From Coriobacteriia bacterium (GTDB lineage Bacteria; Actinomycetota; Coriobacteriia; Coriobacteriales; UBA8131): a DNA stretch of 38,607 bases. A program made the translations under genes and the position numbers. Location of the stretch: NCBI GenBank assembly GCA_009776725.1, contig WRNE01000008.1, positions 24,713 to 63,319 of the forward strand, in the 5' to 3' direction. Numbering within the stretch: the first letter of the stretch is position 1; each line of letters starts with the position of its first letter. Of the stretch, positions 16,070 to 23,275 are shown piece by piece. The notes below the pieces were generated by a model. That model was given only the letters and a program-made list of their open reading frames with translations, had not been told where the DNA came from and ran no database searches.

Positions 16070-16894
16070 ATGGCGCAGGTCTATATGAACAGAGAAACTG
16101 CAACAAAACTGATTAGTTTGAACAACGAATTCTACCGGTTAAACGGCGACTCGTTCTTCGCCACTCGGCAGTCGGCATGGCCTGGTTGGTCGGCTTGCCT
16201 GGAACTGTTGCGGGCTGAGGAGTCTTTTCCCCTGGACGCGTTCTCGGTGCTTGACTTGGCAGCGGGGAATATGCGCTTTTATGGCTTTTTACGCGACAGC
16301 CTCCCAGCCGCCAAGATCGACTATTATGCTGTCGACTCCAGTGACCTGGCCCGAGGGTCCGCCAAAAGTGGGCATTTTCAAGGCATGGATATCCTAAGCA
16401 GCCTCATGTCTGCCGAAGGCGAGGGCCAAGGCTTTCGGCTGCAGGCGCCCTTGGTCGACCTAAGCGTCTGTTTTGGGTTCATGCACCATGTTCCAGGCGT
16501 TGGCCTGCGGAAACGGGTGATGGAAGTCCTCTGTGCCCAAACCAGGCCTGGGTCGGTGCTGATCGTTTCGTTTTGGCGCTTTATGGACAGTCCCAGTTTG
16601 GCAGCAAAGGCTAGAAAGGCCCATGAAACGGCCCTCGAAGAACTCGGTTTAGACGGCCTGGACGCAGGTGACTGGCTGATCGGGTGGAACGACGCTCCCC
16701 ACACCTACCGTTATTGCCACAGCTTTAGCGAGCCTGAGATCGACCAGTTGCTTGACCTATGCAGCGGCTGGGCTGATTGCATAGGCCGCTTCACAGCCGA
16801 CGGCCGGTCAAAGGACTTGAACACCTACCTCGTCTTGCGAATCCGGCCCGAAGCAGTCTTTGACCATTTCGATGAAGCTCCGCGGCTCGTCTAG
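16070..16894 (+). CDS. Trm9-like SAM methyltransferase, candidate partner of Elp3
   Basis: A 274-aa class I methyltransferase. Motif I is VLDLAAGNMRFYGFL (about 60-74), the acidic loop is YYAVDSS (86-91), and FGFMHHVPG (135-143) has the His pair found in Trm9/ALKBH8 methyltransferases. LRKRVMEV and RPGSVLIVSFW follow, then DWLIGWN (201-207) and RYCHSFSEPE (214-223). The last two correspond to the D-x-x-VPW and RYYHxF-x-x-xEL elements of the Trm9 family. Trm9 methyl-esterifies cm5U34 of tRNA, the product type of Elp3, which is encoded divergently next door. An alternative start is Met6. The last 28 codons overlap the convergent gene antisense. The family match is by motif reading, so the substrate is inference. 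Confidence 0.72.
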   Translation: MAQVYMNRETATKLISLNNEFYRLNGDSFFATRQSAWPGWSACLELLRAEESFPLDAFSVLDLAAGNMRFYGFLRDSLPAAKIDYYAVDSSDLARGSAKSGHFQGMDILSSLMSAEGEGQGFRLQAPLVDLSVCFGFMHHVPGVGLRKRVMEVLCAQTRPGSVLIVSFWRFMDSPSLAAKARKAHETALEELGLDGLDAGDWLIGWNDAPHTYRYCHSFSEPEIDQLLDLCSGWADCIGRFTADGRSKDLNTYLVLRIRPEAVFDHFDEAPRLV

Positions 16895-17455
16895 GGCAAT
16901 GGAGTCAAAGGCCAAGGGGTTGTTGATCTCTTCTAGGACATCGGCAGGCAGCTCCGAGTAGTAGACCAGTGACCCAGGCATGACCCATTTACCTGCCAGC
17001 ATTGCCAAACGAATGCCAAGGGCGCCCGCTTCGCCAAAGATCGAGGCAGCCTGTTTGTCGACAACTAGGTATTCGGCGTCGTTATGGATCGGCCTTAACA
17101 CCATCCGCCCAGTGTCCAGGTCGATTTCGGTCAACCAGAAGTCGGCAACGAACTGGCTCTCTGCGACTTCGCGGTAAAGGCTAAGCGTCTCCTCGTCAAA
17201 ATGCTCTGGGTTAAGCTGGATAAACTCATGGAAGGGTGTAATACCACTGGGCAGCACATAGTCGAAGGCGAACCATTCGACCGCCAGGCTGACCAAGACC
17301 TCGACATCCTCGCTGTCCAGTGCCGGATCAGCGTCCACCTCCGTCATGAAGCCCGACATTGCTGCATCGAAGAGCCCAGCATGATTGTCAGCGTAATACT
17401 CGGTCACCTCGATAAACAACAGCGACGGAGTCTCAAAGACTGAGTCCATATCCAT
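16808..17455 (-). CDS. hypothetical protein, paralogue of the upstream gene
   Basis: A 215-aa acidic soluble protein from ATG 17455, which follows GGAGGG by 4 nt. An in-frame ATG at 17467 abuts the upstream TAA but would place that site inside the gene. It shares with the preceding protein the core L-x-x-EWF-x-FDY-x-LP-x-G-x-x-P, FW-L-x-x-x-D-x-D, GALGIRL and FIEMVKDCFG, so the two are tandem duplicates. It ends shortly after the last shared block. No family with a known role was recognised. Its 3' end overlaps the Trm9-like gene by 87 bp on the other strand. Confidence 0.7.
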   Translation of the reverse strand: MDMDSVFETPSLLFIEVTEYYADNHAGLFDAAMSGFMTEVDADPALDSEDVEVLVSLAVEWFAFDYVLPSGITPFHEFIQLNPEHFDEETLSLYREVAESQFVADFWLTEIDLDTGRMVLRPIHNDAEYLVVDKQAASIFGEAGALGIRLAMLAGKWVMPGSLVYYSELPADVLEEINNPLAFDSIALDEPRSFIEMVKDCFGPDSQDEVGVQVL

Positions 17456-17467
17456 TGCGCCCTCCAT

Positions 17468-18361
17468 TTACAAGTCCTCTTTGATTTTGCGGGGCAAGAC
17501 GTTCCAAGCCTTGATCAATACGTCGAACAGGGCAAAAAAGGTCGCCCGGTTGGGCAGGCCTGAGGAGAAAAGCACCTTGAACAGCTCGTAAGGGTTGTCG
17601 TCAGCGCCAGACTGATAAATCGCATCCTTGACTGCGTCCCATTTGACGTCCACGCCGGTTTGGGCACAAATGGCCTCGTACTCGATCTCCACAAGCTCAG
17701 GAGAGACCTCGAGGGGGCCCAACTCGCTGATCCCGGCACTGGTGATTGCCGTATTCCTGTCTAGCCCGAAGTTCTCTTTGACCAAATCGATGAACTGCAT
17801 GACCCCGATCTCGTCAGACTCCCGCACCAAGGACTTCAACTCGTCTGTCGGGTCGGCCTCGACAAAATAGACCCCTGTGCCTGCCGGTTGCCAACGGTCG
17901 TTTATCCTCACTAGGCGCAACCCGATGGCTCCCCGCAGGCCTGACATCTCGACACTGGCCTGGGGGTCATAGACCTCATATTCGCAAGCCTCGTGGAATG
18001 GCTCTAAAACCAATATGTCGTTATCGACATCAGTCCCAAGCAGCCAAAAGTCTGTGGAGAAGTGCGAAGCGTCGGCTTCTTTCAGAGCTGCTATTTCTGA
18101 TGCCTGGAGCCGTTCGGGGTTGTCGCGAAGGTACTCTGCAAGAGGGCTGAGGCCGTTTGGCAGGAGGTAGTCAAAGACAAACCACTCATTGAGCAAGCCT
18201 ATCAAGCGGTCGAACTCGTCTTCAGACAGGTCGTCCCGAGGGTCCACATAGTCGAAGAACTCGTCAGTCGCAACTTCGGAGATGCTTGGATTGTGGCTTA
18301 GATAGTAATCGATGACTGCCCCGAGCCGTTCCTGCAGCGATTTGTTAGACTGTTCTGTCAT
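17468..18361 (-). CDS. hypothetical protein, founder of a tandem paralogue pair
   Basis: A 297-aa acidic soluble protein. ATG 18361 (MTEQSN) has GGGAGG 4 nt upstream, chosen over an in-frame ATG at 18388. It has the same core as its downstream neighbour (NEWFVFDYLLPNGLSP, STDFWLLGTD, GAIGLRL, FIDLVKENFG). A further C-terminal domain of about 85 residues (about 208-297), rich in hydrophobic/aromatic residues, is absent from the paralogue. It has no signal peptide, membrane segment or known catalytic motif. The two genes touch and are surely co-transcribed. Confidence 0.72.
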   Translation of the reverse strand: MTEQSNKSLQERLGAVIDYYLSHNPSISEVATDEFFDYVDPRDDLSEDEFDRLIGLLNEWFVFDYLLPNGLSPLAEYLRDNPERLQASEIAALKEADASHFSTDFWLLGTDVDNDILVLEPFHEACEYEVYDPQASVEMSGLRGAIGLRLVRINDRWQPAGTGVYFVEADPTDELKSLVRESDEIGVMQFIDLVKENFGLDRNTAITSAGISELGPLEVSPELVEIEYEAICAQTGVDVKWDAVKDAIYQSGADDNPYELFKVLFSSGLPNRATFFALFDVLIKAWNVLPRKIKEDL

Positions 18362-18386
18362 GTTGCCTCCCAGCGGATTGCCTGCC

Positions 18387-18413
18387 AAGCATTCGGACCG
18401 AGCATGAATGCTT
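18387..18413. promoter_or_regulatory. 8-bp inverted repeat upstream of the paralogue pair
   Basis: AAGCATTC (18387-18394) and GAATGCTT (18406-18413) form a perfect dyad around an 11-nt centre, 25 bp before ATG 18361 on the minus strand. TTTTGTTTT follows on the plus side. It could be an operator for the minus-strand operon; no known regulator motif was recognised. Confidence 0.35.
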
Positions 18414-18518
18414 TTGTTTTGATGAAATGTAACAGATATTATTGTTACTTACTACTGTCAGAAATGATAATCAGGCCTTGACTATCGTAAAATGTAGCAT
18501 CGATGGTGTTTTTTATAA

Positions 18519-18543
18519 GGCCTAAGGTATGACCCTTAAGGCC
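18519..18543. promoter_or_regulatory. dyad just upstream of the short UvrC-like gene
   Basis: GGCCTAAGG (18519-18527) pairs with CCTTAAGGCC (18534-18543) with one bulged base and a 6-nt loop, 17 bp before the start codon. TATAGA at 18545-18550 could be a -10 giving a very short leader. It does not resemble an actinobacterial LexA box. Confidence 0.3.
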
Positions 18544-18560
18544 ATATAGATAGGTAGACT

Positions 18561-19661
18561 ATGCCCCAACCAGAGCCAATTAAAGAAAGCAAGCATGCCA
18601 GGCCTCAAATCGGCAGGATCGATGAGGGTGTCATGTCTTTGGTGAGGTCGGCACCAAAGGAGCCTGGCTGTTACCTGTATCTCGACAACAAGGGAAATGT
18701 CTTATATGTGGGCAAAGCGAAGAACCTTGCGAAAAGAGTGCGTTCGTATTTTACCCCCCAGGCCCTGGCAAACGACCAAATCAACGAGATGGCCTACCGT
18801 ATCGCCAGTATCGAATACGAGACGACAAACAGTGAGCTTGACGCGTTGATCCGGGAGTACTTCCTGATCAAGCAATACAAGCCCTGGTACAACTCAAAAC
18901 TGAAGTCTGACAAGGCCCACCCCTATTTACGGGTGTCTATAAACGACCCCATACCCTCGCTCTCACCGGTCATGAATCCTGAAAACGACGACGCCTTGTA
19001 CTTCGACCATTTCTACAGCCAGGAAGACATCAGGCAGGTCTTGGTCCTTTTCTGCAAGGTCTGGGGGCTTGCCCAGTGTGGTTCAAGGGCTTTCAACAAC
19101 ATCAAAAGCCCCTGCCTTTACCACTCCTTATACTCCTGTATGGCGCCTTGCAGCGGTAACCTTGACGTTTCGGAATACCGTTTGCACCTGATGGAGGCGA
19201 TAAGCCTGTTCGATGGCTGCCTGCCAGACCGCTTTCATGAGCTAACAGTAAGAATGCAAGATGCGGCAAGGCAAGAGAAGTTCGAAGAGGCCGCTGGCAT
19301 CAGGGATATCCTGCTGAAGCTGGCAAGCGTCAAGGACCGCCGATGGCAGCGTTTCCATGTGCCGGCCAAAGGCTCGACCCTTGTTTTGATTCGTCCCTAC
19401 CGGGCTAGAGAGTTTACTCTGTTCTATCTTAAGGAAGGCAGAATAGCCCTTCGCCAGGATTTTCTACGTCCGCCGGACGATTCTGATATCGACGCCTTGA
19501 TCGAAGCGTTGGCTGGGCCTGATGAGGTGCCTTATGACGATTGGCTGGTGGACTGCCTGCTCGAGATCGGTGCTGATAAACGTTTCATAGTGCTTGACGA
19601 TGAGTCGGAGATAAGGCAAAGCGTTATATCAGCCATAGACGGCTACCTGGCTCAGGGTTAG
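18561..19661 (+). CDS. short UvrC-like GIY-YIG endonuclease (Cho-like, with UVR motif)
   Basis: A 366-aa protein matching only the N-terminal part of UvrC. The GIY-YIG nuclease has GCYLY (36-40), LYVGKAKNL (48-56), an R59/R61 region and E99 in IREYFLIKQYKP. A central four-Cys region follows (QCGSR ... SPCL ... SCMAPC), like the UvrC iron-sulfur cysteines. A UVR motif (RQEKFEEAAGIRD) lies near 235-250, then the start of the UvrC middle domain. The C-terminal RNase H-like nuclease and HhH domains of the usual 600-aa UvrC are absent. The frame ends cleanly with TAG, so this looks like a designed short form. It could make the 3' incision like E. coli Cho. It is convergent with an SRAP gene. Confidence 0.85.
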   Translation: MPQPEPIKESKHARPQIGRIDEGVMSLVRSAPKEPGCYLYLDNKGNVLYVGKAKNLAKRVRSYFTPQALANDQINEMAYRIASIEYETTNSELDALIREYFLIKQYKPWYNSKLKSDKAHPYLRVSINDPIPSLSPVMNPENDDALYFDHFYSQEDIRQVLVLFCKVWGLAQCGSRAFNNIKSPCLYHSLYSCMAPCSGNLDVSEYRLHLMEAISLFDGCLPDRFHELTVRMQDAARQEKFEEAAGIRDILLKLASVKDRRWQRFHVPAKGSTLVLIRPYRAREFTLFYLKEGRIALRQDFLRPPDDSDIDALIEALAGPDEVPYDDWLVDCLLEIGADKRFIVLDDESEIRQSVISAIDGYLAQG

Positions 19662-19704
19662 AGGCACGCCAAAGAAGCTGCATTAGAGCGGCTTAGACTG
19701 CATT

Positions 19705-20316
19705 TTACGACGCCAGCTCGAACTGTAAGTCACTTAAGGCATAATCAGCCGCTGACATGCCCTCCAGCAGCCATTGTGAGGCATGTTGGCCGTCAAATAC
19801 CACTGGCATCCGGTCATGAATACCGGCAATGCTTTCCGCAGCCGGTTTGGTCAGGATAACAAAACGTGGCAGGTTCACCTGGTCGTCTATTGCCCTTTCC
19901 AGCCGGTAGCAGCCTGCAAGATAGACCGGGGCGTCATGGTGAATCTGGTACTTGTCTTTTAGGCTTGACCCTAAATGCTTCTTCCACTCGTAATACCCAC
20001 TGGCTGGAACCAGGCATCTTTGTTCCAAGACCGCTTTGCGAAAAGTCGGTTTCTCCAAAACCGTCTCACTGCGGGCGTTGATTATTGGCTGTGCCGACCT
20101 TTTGCCGCCTTGGTTGAACCCGCTAAACCCCCATCGCATCACTTCGATCCGGTCTGACGCTGTCTTCACTGGAACGACATTGGTTGGGAATATCTCGCCT
20201 TCGAACTTGATTTGAAGTTGCTTGTACTCTTCATGATCCGTCATGATGCGTAAAATCTCGTCAGCGATCTCTTTTAGAGCAGCATCGCTGATCTCAATAT
20301 AGTACCTGCCACACAT
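19705..20316 (-). CDS. SRAP (SOS response-associated peptidase) family protein, YedK/HMCES type
   Basis: A 203-aa protein starting MCGRYY. Removal of Met exposes Cys2, which in this family forms a thiazolidine crosslink to abasic sites in single-stranded DNA. The remaining active-site residues are present: N80 in INARSE, E110 in GYYEWK and H167 in GIHDRMP. ATG 20316 has GGGGAG 5 nt upstream; a longer in-frame start would bury Cys2 and is rejected. It is convergent with the short UvrC-like gene, forming a DNA-repair pair 43 bp apart. Confidence 0.93.
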   Translation of the reverse strand: MCGRYYIEISDAALKEIADEILRIMTDHEEYKQLQIKFEGEIFPTNVVPVKTASDRIEVMRWGFSGFNQGGKRSAQPIINARSETVLEKPTFRKAVLEQRCLVPASGYYEWKKHLGSSLKDKYQIHHDAPVYLAGCYRLERAIDDQVNLPRFVILTKPAAESIAGIHDRMPVVFDGQHASQWLLEGMSAADYALSDLQFELAS

Positions 20317-20684
20317 CGTCGCTCCCCTCTTAGACAGCCTGCCGTCAAGGCCATTTTGCCAGAGCACTGCTCATGTCAATTGACCGCTTCGATTGTAGCA
20401 CGCTGTACTCAACAGCCTAGCCCAAAGTGCTCGTGTACTGCACTGGCTGTCTCTGGCCCAAGGGTGTTTTTTCTTTATGACTCCTATTTGAGATGTATAA
20501 GCCAAGTAACATTTTTAATAAAGAGCTTCTTTTCGGTAAACTTCCGTTGACAGAATGGTGTCAGGCAATGTAATCTTCATTGGACAAGAGTCCCTATATG
20601 CACTATTAAAGCACCAAGGGGGTGATGGTATAAGGTATTAAGTTCTAATATTATTTTTTTATCATATTAAAATTAGGAGATTAC
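20317..20684. other. divergent intergenic region before the symporter gene
   Basis: 368 bp containing the promoters of the SRAP gene (-) and the symporter gene (+). On the plus strand TTGACA (20547-20552) is followed after 18 bp by TAATCT, a possible weak promoter. The last 60 bp before the symporter are very AT-rich with a run of T and end in TTAGGAG. TTGACA also occurs on the minus strand at 20379-20374 without a good -10. No gene or RNA was recognised. Confidence 0.3.
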
Positions 20685-22115
20685 ATGTCAAGTAACGCTG
20701 TACCAGTTGTCGAACAAAAATCGACACTGCCCAGGCAAATACCCTGGGTCTATGCAATTTACTCGTTTCTAAGCTCGTTTGGGACGACAATGCCGTTGAC
20801 CTTCCTTGTCTTTTTCATCACCGAGTACACAGGGGTCTCACCAATAACGATGGCTACTGTCTACTCAGTCGCCCGTATTGCCGATCTGATTGTGTCTTTG
20901 TTCTCTGGAGCAGTCATCCAGAGGCAAAAACGAGTCAGGCCATGGTTGATAATCATCCCGCTGATTTCGGGACTGGGCGGTGTGGTAAGTTTTAGCAACC
21001 CAAATATCGCTTTGGCCCCAAAACTGGTTATTCTGATTATCGGTTATTGCTGCATCCACTTCCCAATGAATTTCAGCACTGTCGTCGGAAACACTATTCT
21101 GATGAAAATCGCCGGTGCCAACCCGGCCAACCGGGTGGCTATCACCCAAATGCAGCTAAGGGGCATGAGTGCTGCTAGAATCGGTATATCGGCAATATCG
21201 ATGCCTTTGATCCTTTTCTTCTTGAACATAGGATTACCTGGGTATTTCTATGTCGCTATTATCTACTTTATCGTATTTATGATAGCTAACTATATGCTTT
21301 ATGTCATTAGCGCACCATATGAGCCAAAAGATGCCGAGGCTAGTGTAGTTAACGCCCAGAGGGTGTCAATTGGCCAAATGTATAAAGCGGCTGGCAGCAA
21401 CAAGGCTATCCTAGTCTTGCTTTTCAGTGCGATCAGTGTCGGTATAGCTGGACAAGTCTTTGGTACCGGTGTCATGTATTACTATAACTATTCCATTGGC
21501 GACGTCAGCTACCAGGCCTTGGCTGGTACGATTGCTGGTTTTGTAGCCCTTGGTACAGCGATTATCTGCCCACCGATAGCACGCAGGCTGGGGAAGAAGA
21601 ACTCGTCCGTGTTCATGTATTGTTGGGTTTCTTTGATCTATGTTGTGATTATGTTGTTTGGCGATGGCAATGTCTGGCTCTATATCATTGCTACAAGCGT
21701 TATGTCTTTAGGTACATCAATTTCTGGCACCTGGGGCATCAACCTTTGGTTGGATGCCGCAGAAGTGCAGCTTTATGAGACCGGTGTCGACAACCGGCCC
21801 TTCTTAATGTCTTTGAACAATATCCCGATCAAACTGGGCTTCATCGCATCCGGGCCTATTTTTGCCTACATTCTGGAAAGCTCCGGTTATGTTGCCAATC
21901 CAGGAGGCCTCTCGACAATGGCCGATACCGGCTGGTTCGTTACGATCTGGATCGGCATCACTTTGGCGCTTTATATCGTCGCTGCCTTAGTCTTCACCCT
22001 CGGGTACAGGATTAAGGACGACTATGCAGCCGAATGCGCTGCTGAAAACGCCGAGAGGGCGGCAGCGGCGGCGGCTGAGGCAGCAGCGGCGGCACCAGGG
22101 TCGACAAAAGCTTAA
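20685..22115 (+). CDS. MFS/GPH-family (MelB-like) sugar:cation symporter
   Basis: A 476-aa integral membrane protein with about 12 hydrophobic segments. The GPH pattern is seen early: SVARIADLIVSLFSGAVIQ, then QKRVRPWLIIIP, close to the R-x-GR-x-RPW element of glycoside-pentoside-hexuronide symporters. A long central loop near 220-240 and a second-half segment GTWGINLWLDAAEV fit the same family. The substrate is likely a glycoside or uronic-acid-like compound with Na+ or H+. The C-terminus is an Ala/Glu-rich cytoplasmic tail. The start is backed by AGGAG 6 nt upstream. No glycosidase is adjacent to name the sugar. Confidence 0.85.
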   Translation: MSSNAVPVVEQKSTLPRQIPWVYAIYSFLSSFGTTMPLTFLVFFITEYTGVSPITMATVYSVARIADLIVSLFSGAVIQRQKRVRPWLIIIPLISGLGGVVSFSNPNIALAPKLVILIIGYCCIHFPMNFSTVVGNTILMKIAGANPANRVAITQMQLRGMSAARIGISAISMPLILFFLNIGLPGYFYVAIIYFIVFMIANYMLYVISAPYEPKDAEASVVNAQRVSIGQMYKAAGSNKAILVLLFSAISVGIAGQVFGTGVMYYYNYSIGDVSYQALAGTIAGFVALGTAIICPPIARRLGKKNSSVFMYCWVSLIYVVIMLFGDGNVWLYIIATSVMSLGTSISGTWGINLWLDAAEVQLYETGVDNRPFLMSLNNIPIKLGFIASGPIFAYILESSGYVANPGGLSTMADTGWFVTIWIGITLALYIVAALVFTLGYRIKDDYAAECAAENAERAAAAAAEAAAAAPGSTKA

Positions 22116-22145
22116 AAAACCGAACCTCGAGACAAAGCCTTTTAC

Positions 22146-22178
22146 TAAAAAGCTCCGTCTAACAGCGGGGCTTTTTTT
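22146..22178. terminator. bidirectional intrinsic terminator between symporter and NYN gene
   Basis: AAAAAGCTCCG (22147-22157) pairs with CGGGGC (22166-22171, one G-U pair), followed by seven T on the plus strand. The matching A run supplies a U-tract on the minus strand. It lies between two convergent genes and overlaps the TAA of the NYN gene. Confidence 0.85.
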
Positions 22179-22707
22179 ATCCAAAGCGGTCTTTTAGCTC
22201 TTTAAGCACTTCAGGGGGCAGTCGCTCGCCAAGGGTGTTCTTTCCAGGAGACTGCTTGTTATAAGGCTCCATCTCGGACTCCAAGGCTTTCAACTCCTCG
22301 TAGAAGCCTTTCGCCGACATCCGTCTGACCTGGCTGTCCAGCACTGTCCACTGGGTGGTTGCATCGGACGTAACGACTAGGACCTCGACTCTCTTGGCAG
22401 CAGCTTGTTTCGCCCGCTCTTCGATCACGGTGTCTGCTGTCACTCCGGCTGGGGAGAAGACCACTTCGACCCCGCCGATGTTGCTGGGCTGGCCGTCCGA
22501 AAACCGGTTCCCCCCGCCATCGAAGACAACCAGGGCATGGTACTCATGGCCGGCAAAGACACCGACATCGTTGATCAGCGCCTCTCGGGCGGCGTTGAAC
22601 GCCTCGTCGCCATAGTCGGGCATCAGCGAGCGCAAGCCCTCGTAATGGCTGCCGGAGCGTAGGACGTTATACCCGTCGACAATCAATAGTTTCTTTTGTT
22701 CAGGCAT
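22177..22707 (-). CDS. NYN/PIN-like ribonuclease, YacP (Rae1) family
   Basis: A 176-aa protein starting MPEQKK. It has LLIVDGYNVL with the first catalytic Asp (D11), VVFDGGGN, and VLVVTSDATTQW with a late Asp, the acidic active site of NYN-type nucleases. The Lys/Arg-rich C-terminus is usual. The B. subtilis relative Rae1 cuts mRNA on the ribosome. It starts 4 bp after the rlmB stop, at the end of the cysS-rlmB cluster, the same relative place as in Firmicutes. A longer in-frame start at 22779 lies inside rlmB and is rejected. Confidence 0.85.
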   Translation of the reverse strand: MPEQKKLLIVDGYNVLRSGSHYEGLRSLMPDYGDEAFNAAREALINDVGVFAGHEYHALVVFDGGGNRFSDGQPSNIGGVEVVFSPAGVTADTVIEERAKQAAAKRVEVLVVTSDATTQWTVLDSQVRRMSAKGFYEELKALESEMEPYNKQSPGKNTLGERLPPEVLKELKDRFG

Positions 22708-22711
22708 TATG

Positions 22712-23275
22712 CTAGCCAGACTCGCTAACGACTCGCCGACGCCATTCGTACATGATAGCTGTAGCTGCCTGGGCAACATTTAAAGACTGGGTGAAACCGT
22801 ATTGTGGCAGCTTGAACTCAAAGTCGCACTGCTCTCGGACCAATCGGGACAAGCCTTTGTCCTCTGACCCCAAGACCAGCACGATACGCCCCTCTAAAGG
22901 TGCCGACCAGACATCCATGCTGGCATGTTCGGTAGCACCAGCAATCCAAAAGCCCTCTTCCTTCAATTGCCGGACTGCATGGTGGATGTTCGTCTCCCGG
23001 GCGACCCTGATGTATTCGATTGCCCCTGCCGATGTCCGGTAGACCGTCTCGTTGACCTGGGCAGCCCTTTTATTGGGGATAAGGACGCCGGTTGCCCCCA
23101 CTACTTCGGCGCTACGGATAATAGCCCCGAAGTTGCCTACGTCGGTAATATGGTCGAGGGCGACGATCAGGGCGTTCTTCTTGTTACGGCTGGAAGCGAC
23201 CAAGTCGAATAGTGTCGCATACTGGTATTGGTAGGCATCATTGATGTTCTTGCTTTGGGCACGCCAGTCACTCAT
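22712..23275 (-). CDS. rlmB: SPOUT-class 2'-O-ribose RNA methyltransferase (TrmH/RlmB family), short form
   Basis: A 188-aa protein from ATG 23275, which overlaps the cysS stop in ATGAGTGA. It carries the three SPOUT motifs: NFGAIIRSAE with the catalytic Arg, LVLGSEDKGLSRLV, and LPQYGFTQSLNVAQAA. These bind SAM in a trefoil knot. The normal N-terminal RNA-binding domain of RlmB (about 75 aa) is missing, leaving only about 20 residues before the knot domain. Its place after cysS supports rlmB (23S rRNA Gm2251), but a tRNA target (TrmH-like) cannot be excluded. The overlap suggests translational coupling. Confidence 0.85.
   Translation of the reverse strand: MSDWRAQSKNINDAYQYQYATLFDLVASSRNKKNALIVALDHITDVGNFGAIIRSAEVVGATGVLIPNKRAAQVNETVYRTSAGAIEYIRVARETNIHHAVRQLKEEGFWIAGATEHASMDVWSAPLEGRIVLVLGSEDKGLSRLVREQCDFEFKLPQYGFTQSLNVAQAATAIMYEWRRRVVSESG

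Noticed and set aside
18388..18560. LexA box upstream of the short UvrC-like gene
   Set aside because: No GAAC-N4-GTTC-type palindrome is present; the dyads seen have other sequences.
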